A DNA stretch of 64,000 nucleotides from Myxococcales bacterium (GTDB lineage: Bacteria; Myxococcota_A; Polyangia; Polyangiales; Polyangiaceae). Positions within the stretch are counted from its first letter, which is position 1, and every line of letters begins with the position of its first letter. The position numbers and the translations under genes are program-made. Location of the stretch: the NCBI GenBank assembly GCA_025355005.1, contig JANXLV010000096.1, forward strand, positions 1 to 64,000. The letters run 5' to 3'. Positions 18,520 to 26,371 of this stretch are shown here, piece by piece. The notes beneath the pieces are model-generated. The model was not told the origin of the DNA, made no database searches, and saw only the letters and a program-made list of their open reading frames with translations.

Positions 18520-19163
18520 TCAGCGCGGCTTCGCGCCCATCGCCACGCCAATGGTCGAAGCGATGGGCTCGTTGCTGACTGCGCCGACGGGCACCGCCGG
18601 CGTGATGAAGAAGCGCCCTTGCATGCCGAGCGTGCCGGCCGTGGAGACGTTCTCGACGACGCCGTCGATCACGGTCGCGATGCGCGCCTTCGCATGGGCC
18701 TTCGCGAATGCCTCGTATCGCTCTCTCGAGGCCGGCGTGAGATCGACGACGACATGCGCGTGCAGCGGGTCCGTGTCCTCGTCGTACCAGATCTGCGGAT
18801 CCCTGAAGTCCGCGCTCTCGAGCAGCCGTGGCTCACCGGTGAACCAGGTACGGACGGACGTCGGCCCGTGAAAGCTCGTCGCGTCGTCCGGGCCGCAGCG
18901 AAGCGTCGCGCCTTTCGGAACAGCGAGGCCGCGAGCCGTGAGCCGCGCGCACGCAGACACGATGGTGTCGTTCGGCAACAGAAGCGCTCGCGATGGCGGC
19001 TCGCTCTCGACGACCGGCAGGAGCTCGATGACGCGCGCACGCGTTGCAGTTGGTGCGTTCGCTGACGGTGATGGTGACGGTGACGGTGATGGGGGCGGAG
19101 GCGATGCGTGAGCGCCGGCAGGAGCATGAAGAAGAGGTGCGGAACGGAGCGGAGGTGTCGCAC
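18520..19163 (-). CDS. Exported SecD P1-head-like protein, frame apparently broken near 19,091
   Basis: The C-terminal 170 residues (stop TGA 18520) end in a domain like the SecDF P1 head: VVVDLTPASRERYEAFAKAH, then ARIATVIDGVVE and GRFFITPA. Upstream in that frame there is no ATG or GTG, and codon bias collapses before 19,091. In the next frame, GTG 19163 begins a convincing hydrophobic signal (HLFFMLLPALT) with high GC3. Adding one C to the C5 run at 19091-19095 fuses the two, giving signal, Pro-Ser repeat and head domain. The coordinates assume that repair. SecD proper is a large membrane protein; this is only the isolated head domain, so a role in export is not implied. Confidence 0.5.
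19063..19090. repeat. Hexanucleotide repeat encoding Ser-Pro linker
   Basis: About four and a half copies of GGTGAC/GGTGAT. On the minus strand they encode alternating Pro and Ser just before the suspected frame break in the SecD-head-like gene. Confidence 0.8.
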
Positions 19164-19280
19164 GTGAACAGCGTAGCGGCTCTCGTCGTGAGTCACGAAC
19201 GCAACGCAACCGCGTGAGGGCGTTCCTGGCGAAGAACCTCTGAGCTTTACGCGGAGCACACGAAGCGGTCGAATGAGTCC

Positions 19281-20771
19281 ATGAGGCGACCGATCGCAGC
19301 GGCCCTGCTGCTAGTGGCGTGCACACCGACGACGCCGACGAGGAAACCGACTTCGACCTCGACTTCGACTTCGACCTCGACCTCGACCCCGACCTCGACC
19401 TCGACCTCGACTTCGACTTCGACCTCGACACCGACCTCGACCTCGACCTCCGACCTCGGGGAGCTTCACGAGATCTTCCGTGTTGCCGCTTGGGATGCGA
19501 CGATCGTCGGGAGCGCCGTTATTGTCGCGGATCCGAGCCTGGATTCGATCTCCGCGTTCGAGGCGACGACCGGTGCGCGACGCTGGAAGACGCTGGTCGC
19601 GCCGAGCACGCGTGGCGGGCGTCATACGCTCCGGGCGCGTGCGTCCGCGCCGAACGAGGTCCTCTACTGGGCCGGCAACAACATGCATCGCGTCGACGTG
19701 TCCACCGGCAGGCTTCTCTCGAGCGAGGCAGTGCCGATGAGCGATGACTGCTCGTTCTCGGAGTCGGGGACCGCGTGTGCCTTCGGGTGCTCGTGTAGCG
19801 TGCAGCTCGCGTCGTGCGAGAGCGGCAAGTTGATCGGCGCGCCGTTCAGGAAGACGTATGTGGAGATGTTCGGCCACGACGGCGAAGCGCCGCACGCGGG
19901 CTGCTTCGGTTCGGGCGTGGGGCTCATCGGCGGGGGCGCGGGCATCGGCGTGCTCGAGGTCGAGGACGAGAAGTCGAAGGTCTACTCGGTGTTCAGTCAT
20001 CCTCACGTGATCGTCGGCGTGGATCTCGCGTCGGGTCAGGAGCGGTGGCGCTCCGATGCCCTGGCCCACTTCTCCGCGCGCGACTCGGGCGTCGTCGGCG
20101 ATCGCGCCTTCCGCGGTGGCTCCGAGGGCGAGCTCGATCTCTTCGACGTCAGGGATGGTCACGTGCTCCATCATCGCGCCGGCAAGCACGTGGATGGCGT
20201 CGTGCCTCGCCACCTCATGATCGCGGACGCTGCGCATTCGGAGCTCTTCTTCTCGTTCGAGCAAGAGGCCGCGCTCATCGACACCACGAAGGGCACCACG
20301 ATCTGGCGAGCGCCCCTTCCCGCGGACGCATGGGGCACGGTCGAAGGCGGCAGCGTGGCGGAGTACCGCGTGGACGCGGGCGACAAGCCGCTCTCGCTCG
20401 TCGTGCTCGACCGTCGCACGGGCGCCGTCAAGGGGCGCGCGCCCCTGCCGCGAAGGAGCAGCGTGCGTGAGGCTGCGCGCGGCGGCTTCTACGTGCTGGG
20501 TCGTGAGCTCGCTGCATACGACGCGAGCGGCACGGAGCGCGCGCGGCTCACGGCGGTGTCGCCACCCAATCTGCAGGTGGGCAGCGACTGGGCGTCACTC
20601 TTCTCGAACGAACAGCTCGCGATCCTCGATGCGAAGGACCTGCACCGTGTCGCGCTCTTCGCTGGCTCGTACACGGTGAAGCGCGAGAGCGCGCTTCTTG
20701 CGCAGATGCTCGTTTACCGGTTCATCGACAATGGCAGGAGCGGAGGGGAGGCGATCGTCCTCTCCCGCTGA
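19281..20771 (+). CDS. Lipoprotein with Ser-Thr linker and PQQ-like beta-propeller
   Basis: A 496-residue protein. The signal MRRPIAAALLLVACTP has a clear lipobox. Residues about 24-56 are an almost pure Ser-Thr stretch interrupted by two Pro. The rest is beta-rich with PQQ-propeller-like blades: FEATTGARRWKTL, VDVSTGRLLSSE, VDLASGQERWRSD and DTTKGTTIWRAPL follow the pattern D-x3-G-x3-W. A Cys cluster (CAFGCSC) lies near residue 170. PQQ-like propellers without an enzyme active site usually act as scaffolds (compare BamB) or binding proteins; no catalytic motif was seen. The linker probably holds the propeller off the membrane. Confidence 0.8.
   Translation: MRRPIAAALLLVACTPTTPTRKPTSTSTSTSTSTSTPTSTSTSTSTSTSTPTSTSTSDLGELHEIFRVAAWDATIVGSAVIVADPSLDSISAFEATTGARRWKTLVAPSTRGGRHTLRARASAPNEVLYWAGNNMHRVDVSTGRLLSSEAVPMSDDCSFSESGTACAFGCSCSVQLASCESGKLIGAPFRKTYVEMFGHDGEAPHAGCFGSGVGLIGGGAGIGVLEVEDEKSKVYSVFSHPHVIVGVDLASGQERWRSDALAHFSARDSGVVGDRAFRGGSEGELDLFDVRDGHVLHHRAGKHVDGVVPRHLMIADAAHSELFFSFEQEAALIDTTKGTTIWRAPLPADAWGTVEGGSVAEYRVDAGDKPLSLVVLDRRTGAVKGRAPLPRRSSVREAARGGFYVLGRELAAYDASGTERARLTAVSPPNLQVGSDWASLFSNEQLAILDAKDLHRVALFAGSYTVKRESALLAQMLVYRFIDNGRSGGEAIVLSR
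19346..19456. repeat. Hexanucleotide TCGACY repeat encoding Ser-Thr linker
   Basis: About 18 tandem, slightly varied copies of the 6-mer TCGACC/TCGACT inside the propeller lipoprotein gene. The unit is a multiple of three, so copy-number change would alter linker length without breaking the frame. Confidence 0.9.
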
Positions 20772-20840
20772 CCTACCCCACCCCTGCAGGGCCCGACGTG
20801 GCGGTAGGTATGGCGGCCGGAATCGGTCTATCCTGGGTTG

Positions 20841-21617
20841 GTGATCAGCAAAGCAACCGTGCTCATCATCGACGGTGACGAATGGATGGCGCGCTCGCTC
20901 GCGACGTTCCTGAAGGAGCGCCGCTATGCGGCCCACGTGGAGCACGGGGCCAAGAAGGGCTTCGACCGGGCACGCGCGCTGAAGCCCGACTGTATTGTAT
21001 GCAATATACAACTACCTGACATCGACGGCTTCTGGGTCGCGCGCAGCATCCGCGCAGAGACCGGACCGGTGGCAAAGACCCCGTTCGTCTTCCTGACCGA
21101 GGCGGGCGACAAGGAAGCCAGGCTCAAGGGCTTCCGTGTTGGCGCGGACATGTACCTGGAGCGCCCCTACACCCACGAGGAGGTCGTCGCTCAGATCGAG
21201 GCATTGATCGAGATGGCCGAGCGCCTGCGCGATTTCGAAGCCGCGCCCTCACCCGCGAACGAGCCTTCGTCGCGCGCGCTGGGCATCATCCTGAAGGGTG
21301 ACATCGCGCGCATGAGCGTGCCCACCGTGCTCACGATGCTCGAGATGGAGCGGCGCACGGGCGAGCTGATGGTGGAGTGCGACGACGGCAAGATGGCCAT
21401 CTTCTTCCTGGGAGAGGGCGCCTGCACGGGCGCGCGCTATCAGAACCTGCGCGCGAAGCCGGTGGACACGCTGCGCCACGTGCTGAACTGGAAGATCGGC
21501 AAGTTCCATTTCATGGTGACGGAGCACCAGAGCCCGGCCTCGCAAGAGACGCCGCTCTCGATGTCGCACATGCTGCTGGAGGCGTCGCGCCTCAACGACG
21601 AAGCTGACGCGAAGTAA
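20841..21617 (+). CDS. Degenerate receiver domain protein with PATAN (DUF4388) domain
   Basis: A 258-residue protein with a GTG start. The N-terminal 120 residues are a receiver fold (VLIIDGDE; FVFLTEAG). The residue at the phosphoacceptor position is Asn (N55 in CNIQLPDIDG) and the conserved Lys is Arg (LERPYT). Residues about 145-250 match a PATAN/DUF4388 domain (LKGDIARMSVPTVLTMLEM, RRTGELMVE), found in bacterial regulators that bind output partners. Loss of both catalytic residues argues for a phosphorylation-independent adaptor. A TTG lies one codon earlier. The codons at N55 are unusually AT-rich (20989-21014). Confidence 0.88.
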   Translation: MISKATVLIIDGDEWMARSLATFLKERRYAAHVEHGAKKGFDRARALKPDCIVCNIQLPDIDGFWVARSIRAETGPVAKTPFVFLTEAGDKEARLKGFRVGADMYLERPYTHEEVVAQIEALIEMAERLRDFEAAPSPANEPSSRALGIILKGDIARMSVPTVLTMLEMERRTGELMVECDDGKMAIFFLGEGACTGARYQNLRAKPVDTLRHVLNWKIGKFHFMVTEHQSPASQETPLSMSHMLLEASRLNDEADAK

Positions 21618-21672
21618 GCAGCCGCTCCCTACGGTCGCTCTGCTTGCTCCAGGTATTGCGCTCCCGCTGGTG

Positions 21673-22227
21673 CTACTGGATGCACATGACGCCGCGCTTG
21701 GCGCAGATTCCGCGAAGCGGATTGCAACAGTAGAGGCCGTCGGTGCAGGTGTTGTCGCCGCAGGCCACGCCGTGCACGAGCGTCTCGTGGATTGTGTTGT
21801 CGCTCTTGTCGATGGTGAGCGTGCCGTCCGCGTTGGACAGCGCATGCGTGTAGTCGCCGATGATGCGCGAGAAGTCGAGCGATGGCTTGTCGAAGGACGT
21901 GAGCGTGAGCTTCCCGCCGTTCGACTTGTAGACGCCGGTGACGACGTCCACGTTCGGGCACGGCGTGGTGATGCAGCGCACGCCGTTGTCGATGTGAGCG
22001 GTGAACTCGTGACCGTGCACGAAGCCGCCGAGCGTCTGCGCGTTCTTCGACGTGAACTCGATCGAGAAGATGGGGCCGTTCGAGCTCACCCAGATGCCCT
22101 TGAGGCGCGACACCGCGAGGTCCTGCGTCGCCGTACCGTCGGTCTCGTCCTGGGACGTTTCCGCGGCGCAACCGGCAACGGAGAGCCCAACAGTGACGAG
22201 GGCGATGGCAAGCTTGGCGACGTTCAT
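21673..22227 (-). CDS. Hypothetical lipoprotein with Cys-rich tail
   Basis: A 184-residue protein with a lipoprotein signal (VTVGLSVAGCAA). The middle is beta-rich (GIWVSSNGPIFSIEFTS; GVYKSNGGKLTLTSFD), resembling lipocalin-like META/HslJ-style ligand-binding folds, although no diagnostic motif is seen. The last 30 residues contain six Cys (CGDNTCTDGLYCC...), a pattern common to myxobacterial surface lipoproteins and probably disulfide-bonded. It is divergent from the tryptophan dioxygenase gene, with 100 bases between starts. An imperfect inverted repeat (AAGCAG...CTGCTT, 21616-21645) lies between its end and that of the receiver gene and may serve both as terminator. Confidence 0.75.
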   Translation of the reverse strand: MNVAKLAIALVTVGLSVAGCAAETSQDETDGTATQDLAVSRLKGIWVSSNGPIFSIEFTSKNAQTLGGFVHGHEFTAHIDNGVRCITTPCPNVDVVTGVYKSNGGKLTLTSFDKPSLDFSRIIGDYTHALSNADGTLTIDKSDNTIHETLVHGVACGDNTCTDGLYCCNPLRGICAKRGVMCIQ

Positions 22228-22327
22228 ATGCTGGTACCGGCTGGGGAAAAGGTCGGCGGCGACCCGTTGTGAGACGGTGTAGGTACCACTCTCTTTTCTG
22301 TTCGCAAGCGATTTTTACACCCGCGTA

Positions 22328-23497
22328 ATGATCCTTGTGGGAAACGGCGGTCCGCGCAAATCTGCGCCCGTGCGGAAACCCACGGCGTACTGGGACTACA
22401 TCAAGGTGGAGGAGCTGCTCGCGCTGCAGGCGGGCCTCGAGGCGTCCGACGCCGGGCTCACCAACGACGAGGTGCTCTTCATCACGGTGCACCAGATCGA
22501 CGAGCTCTGGATGAAGCTCATTCTGCGCGAGCTCGTCACGGTGCGGAACCTCTTCGCCACGTCGAAGGTGCCGGAGCAGGCGCTGGCGTCCGCAGCGCGC
22601 GGCATCGAGCGCATGGCGCTGCTGCTTCATCACATCGCAGAGCACTTCGCGGTGATGGAGACCATGACCACGCGCGACTACCTCGCGTTCCGCGACAAGC
22701 TGAACCCCGCGAGCGGCTTCCAGTCGGGACAGCTGCGCGAGATCGAGATCCTCATGGGCCTCGCCGACGATGAGCGCATCCCTCTCGGTCACGAGGGCAG
22801 CTACATGCTCGCGCTCAAGAACCACGACGGCACTGCGTCGTCCGCGAGCAAGCGCGTACAGGCACGCCTCACCGACAGGCCCACATTACGCGATGCCATC
22901 AACGAATGGATCTATCGCACGCCGGTGCAGGGCTCCGCGCCCGGCCAGCCGGACGACGCCGCGAAGGTCAGCGCCTTCATCAACGCCTATTGCGCCGGGC
23001 ACGCGAAGAGCGGGCAGGCGGCGCTGGAGCTCGCGCTCGCGGGTGCGCTCACGCCCGAGGACGTCACGCGGCTCCGCGCCCGCTACGAGAAAGAAGCAGA
23101 GAGCGCGCGAGCGTTCCTGTGCGGTGAAGACGTGCCTGCGGAGAGCCGCGCAAAGGTGTCGCGCACGCGCGCTGCGCTCATCTTCATCGAGAGCTATCGC
23201 GAGCTGCCGCTGCTCGCGTGGCCGCGCGCCGTGCTGGACGCGATCGTCAACTTCGAGCAGGCGTTCGTGATCTTCCGCCAGAGACACGCGCGCATGGTGG
23301 AGCGCATCATCGGGCGGCGCACGGGCACCGGCGGCTCCGCGGGCGTGGACTACCTGGATCAGACGGCGCTGAAGTACCGCATCTTCCGCGACGTGTGGGC
23401 GGTACGCACCATCCTCGTGAAGGAAGCGGAGCTGCCGCCGCTCGAGAACGCAGCCTTCTACGGCTTCGTGGGCGACAGCACGCCGCCGGGCGCCTAG
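22328..23497 (+). CDS. kynA: Tryptophan 2,3-dioxygenase
   Basis: A 389-residue heme dioxygenase that opens the indole ring of L-tryptophan to N-formylkynurenine, the first step of the kynurenine pathway. Family signatures are FITVHQIDELWMKLILREL, HHIAEHFAVMETM, FRDKLNPASGFQS and the active-site loop GRRTGTGGSAGVDYL, which contributes substrate carboxylate and amine contacts. The proximal heme His is in RHARMVERIIG. It is longer than the compact bacterial enzymes (about 280-300) and close to the animal length, with an insertion around residues 170-250. No kynureninase or formamidase gene is adjacent, so the pathway is incomplete in this window. Confidence 0.94.
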   Translation: MILVGNGGPRKSAPVRKPTAYWDYIKVEELLALQAGLEASDAGLTNDEVLFITVHQIDELWMKLILRELVTVRNLFATSKVPEQALASAARGIERMALLLHHIAEHFAVMETMTTRDYLAFRDKLNPASGFQSGQLREIEILMGLADDERIPLGHEGSYMLALKNHDGTASSASKRVQARLTDRPTLRDAINEWIYRTPVQGSAPGQPDDAAKVSAFINAYCAGHAKSGQAALELALAGALTPEDVTRLRARYEKEAESARAFLCGEDVPAESRAKVSRTRAALIFIESYRELPLLAWPRAVLDAIVNFEQAFVIFRQRHARMVERIIGRRTGTGGSAGVDYLDQTALKYRIFRDVWAVRTILVKEAELPPLENAAFYGFVGDSTPPGA

Positions 23498-23522
23498 CCC
23501 AAAAAACCCAGGCGGCCTTGTC

Positions 23523-24176
23523 TCAGCGGTTCAGCAGCGCGGTGACGGAGGCCATCACGCCGGCGCGCTGCGTGCGGAGCCGCACGTAGAGGTGATCGCG
23601 GTCGGTCTCGATCGCGCCGATGCCGACGATGGGCGTGATGACCTCGAGCGCGCGACGGATGCGCGGGTTCTTTGCGAGGTTCGGCACCTTCATGAGATCG
23701 ACCACGATGCGATCGTTCTCGGCCTCGATGATGGCGGCGGGGCGCTTCGGGATGAACTTCACCAGATTGCCGGGCTTCGAAAGGTCGAGCGCGCCAGACT
23801 TGATGAGCGTCGCCACGGGCGAGTCGCTCTCGCCCACGAGCTCGAGCTTCACGTCGCGCAGGCGCACGGTGATGCGCATGGCATCTGGCGAGAGGTACAC
23901 GTCCTCGATGCGGACGGCCGCAGAGGCCTTCACGCTGGTGCCCATGGCATCCACGATCGCCGAGAAGCGGATCGCCGGCGGCGCGGCCGTGATCTGCACG
24001 TCCTTCGGTGCCTTCTTCCCCGTCGCGACCTCCTTCACGAGGTAGCGCAGCGCCGCGAGCGGGAGACCGAAGCGCAGGGTCGCCAGGTTCACGGCTGCCC
24101 GCACCACCTCGTCCGGGTTCTTGCGAAGGTAGGACAGGGAAGCAGAGATGAGCGCGCGCGGGTTCGGCCTGGCCAT
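23523..24176 (-). CDS. Hypothetical protein, possibly lipid-binding
   Basis: A 217-residue protein without a signal peptide. The N-terminus is amphipathic (ALISASLSYLRKNPDEVVRAA), then strands alternate with conserved-looking RITVRLRDVKLEL and IVVDLMKVPNL. The fold pattern (long strands, one helix) is like soluble lipid-binding SMP or LmeA-type domains, but no signature proves it. It starts 12 bases after the stop of the SDR gene upstream on the same strand, so the pair is probably co-transcribed, which would fit acyl-lipid metabolism. Convergent with kynA. Confidence 0.65.
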   Translation of the reverse strand: MARPNPRALISASLSYLRKNPDEVVRAAVNLATLRFGLPLAALRYLVKEVATGKKAPKDVQITAAPPAIRFSAIVDAMGTSVKASAAVRIEDVYLSPDAMRITVRLRDVKLELVGESDSPVATLIKSGALDLSKPGNLVKFIPKRPAAIIEAENDRIVVDLMKVPNLAKNPRIRRALEVITPIVGIGAIETDRDHLYVRLRTQRAGVMASVTALLNR

Positions 24177-24188
24177 GGGTCAGCCAGT

Positions 24189-25046
24189 CTACTTCACCAG
24201 GGCGTCCCAGTGCTCGGCGATTTCTTCGGCCGTCCACACTCCCTGAGACTCGTCCTTGAACCTGCCCTGCGTCTCGACGACCTTGAACGCGTACATGCGC
24301 GCGCCGGCCACCGCCAGGACGTGGCCCGTCTTGTCCCCGGAGAGGTGACTCGCGAGGAAGAGCGCCGCGGGCGAGACGTGCTCCGGCGTCATCGTCGACA
24401 CGCCGGTGAACATGGGCAGGTCCTCCGTCATGCGCGTCTTTGCGATGGGCGCGAGCGCGTTCACGGGGATGCGGTGCTTCTGCAGCTCGATCGACATGGT
24501 CCGCGTGAGACCGTAGATGCCGGCCTTCGCCGCGGCGTAGTTCGACTGGCCGAAGTTGCCCATCATGCCGCTCACGCTCGTGGTGTTGACGATGCGCGCG
24601 CGCGCGCCTGCGGCTGTGTCTTCCTGCGCCAGTGCCTGCTTCACGAACGCCTGCGAGCAGAGGAACGTGCCCTTGAGATGCACGTTGATCACGGAGTCCC
24701 ACATGGCCTCGTCCATCTTGAGGAAGCTCTTGTCGCGCAGGATCCCGGCGTTGTTCACCAGGATGTCCGCGCGCCCGAACGCGGAGACGGCCGCCTGCAC
24801 GAGGTTCGCTGCGCCCTCGCTCGTGGCAACGGAATCCGCATTGGCGACCGCCCTGCCTCCGGCCTTCACGATCTCCTGCGCGACCGTCTCGGCTGCGGAC
24901 GCCGCGCTCCCGGTGCCATCACGCGCGCCACCCAGGTCGTTCACGACGACCTGCGCGCCTTCCCTGGCAAAGAGCAGCGCATGAGCGCGCCCCAAGCCGC
25001 CGCCAGCGCCCGTGATGATCGCGACCTTGCCTTCGAGGATGCCCAT
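24189..25046 (-). CDS. SDR-family 3-hydroxyacyl-CoA dehydrogenase-like oxidoreductase
   Basis: A 285-residue short-chain dehydrogenase. The cofactor motif is TGAGGGLGRAHALLFA and the following VVVNDLGG carries the Asp that favours NAD over NADP. NNAG is at about 100; catalytic Ser is in TTSVSGMMG and Tyr/Lys in YAAAK. The N-terminus and the C-terminal GRMYAFKVVETQGR-like strand followed by WTAEEIAEHWD resemble the dehydrogenase part of peroxisomal multifunctional enzyme 2 (HSD17B4). That suggests beta-oxidation of acyl-CoAs. ATG 25046 was chosen from the Rossmann start; an upstream extension is unlikely. First gene of a pair with the 217-residue hypothetical. Confidence 0.9.
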   Translation of the reverse strand: MGILEGKVAIITGAGGGLGRAHALLFAREGAQVVVNDLGGARDGTGSAASAAETVAQEIVKAGGRAVANADSVATSEGAANLVQAAVSAFGRADILVNNAGILRDKSFLKMDEAMWDSVINVHLKGTFLCSQAFVKQALAQEDTAAGARARIVNTTSVSGMMGNFGQSNYAAAKAGIYGLTRTMSIELQKHRIPVNALAPIAKTRMTEDLPMFTGVSTMTPEHVSPAALFLASHLSGDKTGHVLAVAGARMYAFKVVETQGRFKDESQGVWTAEEIAEHWDALVK

Positions 25047-25237
25047 GCGCGTAGCCTTATGCTCGCGGAGGGACGACCGCAAGCGCACTTCCGCCGTCGA
25101 TCTGACGACGTCATGGAGCACGTCGCGCTCGAACCTTACAGGCTCGCGGCAAAACGCCTCCAGCGCGCTCCCAGACGACGGAGCCGCCGCGCTTTGTTGC
25201 CCGGGCCCGCCCTTTCCGCGATAAACTCGGGGTTTAC

Positions 25238-26344
25238 GTGCGCCCGAAAGATCCGAGCAAGACGAAGAAGCTGAGGACGGTACCGCTTCCGGTTTCGTCC
25301 GCTCCGGCTTCCCCGACCGCGCAGCCGCCGAACATGCCGGGCACGTCGCCGGTGCCGCCGGTCGCGCTCGGGTCGCAGGGCCGCATCTCCGCGTATGGTC
25401 CGCCGTCCTCGGACAGCTGGGTGTCGGAGGGGCAGATCGTCACGGAGCGCACCACGGAGCCGTCGCTCACCGTTCCGTCCACGCACGACACCGAGACCGC
25501 CACGCTCACCGTGATCACGGGCTTCAACGCCGGCGAGGTGTTCATGCTCGACGGCGACTCGCTCACGATCGGGCGCGGCAACGAGTCCGAGGTCCCCGTC
25601 GAAGAGGCCGGCGTGAGCCGCGCTCACGCGCGCCTGAAGAAGGCGGGCGAGACCTGGTTCCTGGAGGACCTGGGCTCCACCAACGGCTCGTTCGTCTCCG
25701 CGGTCCGCGTCAAGAAGCCGGTCGCGCTGACGCGCGGTGATCGTGTGCAGCTCGGCCCCACGCTGATGCTGCGCTTCGACATCATCGACCGACGCGAGGC
25801 GGAGCTGCAGCACCAGCTCTACGAGTCCTCCACGCGCGACGGGCTCACGCGCGCGTACAACCGGAAGTACCTGATGGAGCGTCTGCAGGCGGAGGTCGCG
25901 CACTCACGCCGCCATCGCGTGAAGATGAGCGTGCTCATCATGGACCTCGATCACTTCAAGCTCCTGAACGACACGTACGGCCACCTCGCCGGCGACGCCG
26001 TCCTGCGCGCCGTCTCCATGACCGTGCATCGCCTCATCCGCGTGGAAGATCTGCTCGCCCGCTACGGCGGCGAGGAGTTCGTGATCCTCGCGCGCTCTAC
26101 CGGCCGCACCGAGGCCACGCGCCTGGGCGAGCGCATCCGCCGCACGATCGAGGAGCTCCGCGTGCCGTCTGGCAGCAAGGAGATCAAGGTCACGGTGAGC
26201 ATCGGCGTCGCGCCGCTCAACGACATCAGCGACACGGGCGGCCCGAACGAGCTGCTCGCCATCGCGGACGAGCGCCTCTACCGGGCGAAGAAAGAGGGAC
26301 GCAACCGCGTCGTCTCGGTCGATACGGCGGGCTCCCCGGAGTAG
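25238..26344 (+). CDS. FHA-GGDEF diguanylate cyclase
   Basis: A 368-residue cytoplasmic protein with a GTG start. A disordered Pro/Ser-rich N-terminus (1-90) precedes an FHA domain (about 105-185) with the phosphothreonine-binding signatures IGRGNESEV, SRAHARL and STNGSF. The GGDEF domain (about 195-360) has the intact active site GGEEF (277-281) and, five residues before it, the inhibitory I-site RVED (268-271). It should therefore make cyclic di-GMP from GTP with product feedback. The FHA domain would couple activity to a Thr-phosphorylated partner; two Ser/Thr kinases lie elsewhere in the window, though a link is only inference. Confidence 0.95.
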   Translation: MRPKDPSKTKKLRTVPLPVSSAPASPTAQPPNMPGTSPVPPVALGSQGRISAYGPPSSDSWVSEGQIVTERTTEPSLTVPSTHDTETATLTVITGFNAGEVFMLDGDSLTIGRGNESEVPVEEAGVSRAHARLKKAGETWFLEDLGSTNGSFVSAVRVKKPVALTRGDRVQLGPTLMLRFDIIDRREAELQHQLYESSTRDGLTRAYNRKYLMERLQAEVAHSRRHRVKMSVLIMDLDHFKLLNDTYGHLAGDAVLRAVSMTVHRLIRVEDLLARYGGEEFVILARSTGRTEATRLGERIRRTIEELRVPSGSKEIKVTVSIGVAPLNDISDTGGPNELLAIADERLYRAKKEGRNRVVSVDTAGSPE

Positions 26345-26371
26345 ACTCCGAGGGAGAGGCAAGCTGCTCCG

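Noticed and set aside
19319-19747. Asp-rich (DLDFDFD) frame over the Ser-Thr repeat
   Set aside because: It is an out-of-frame reading of the TCGACY repeat inside the propeller lipoprotein gene.
23491-23515. Hairpin CGCCT/AGGCG after kynA as terminator
   Set aside because: Only five base pairs around a 14-base loop and no proper T tract on the kynA strand.
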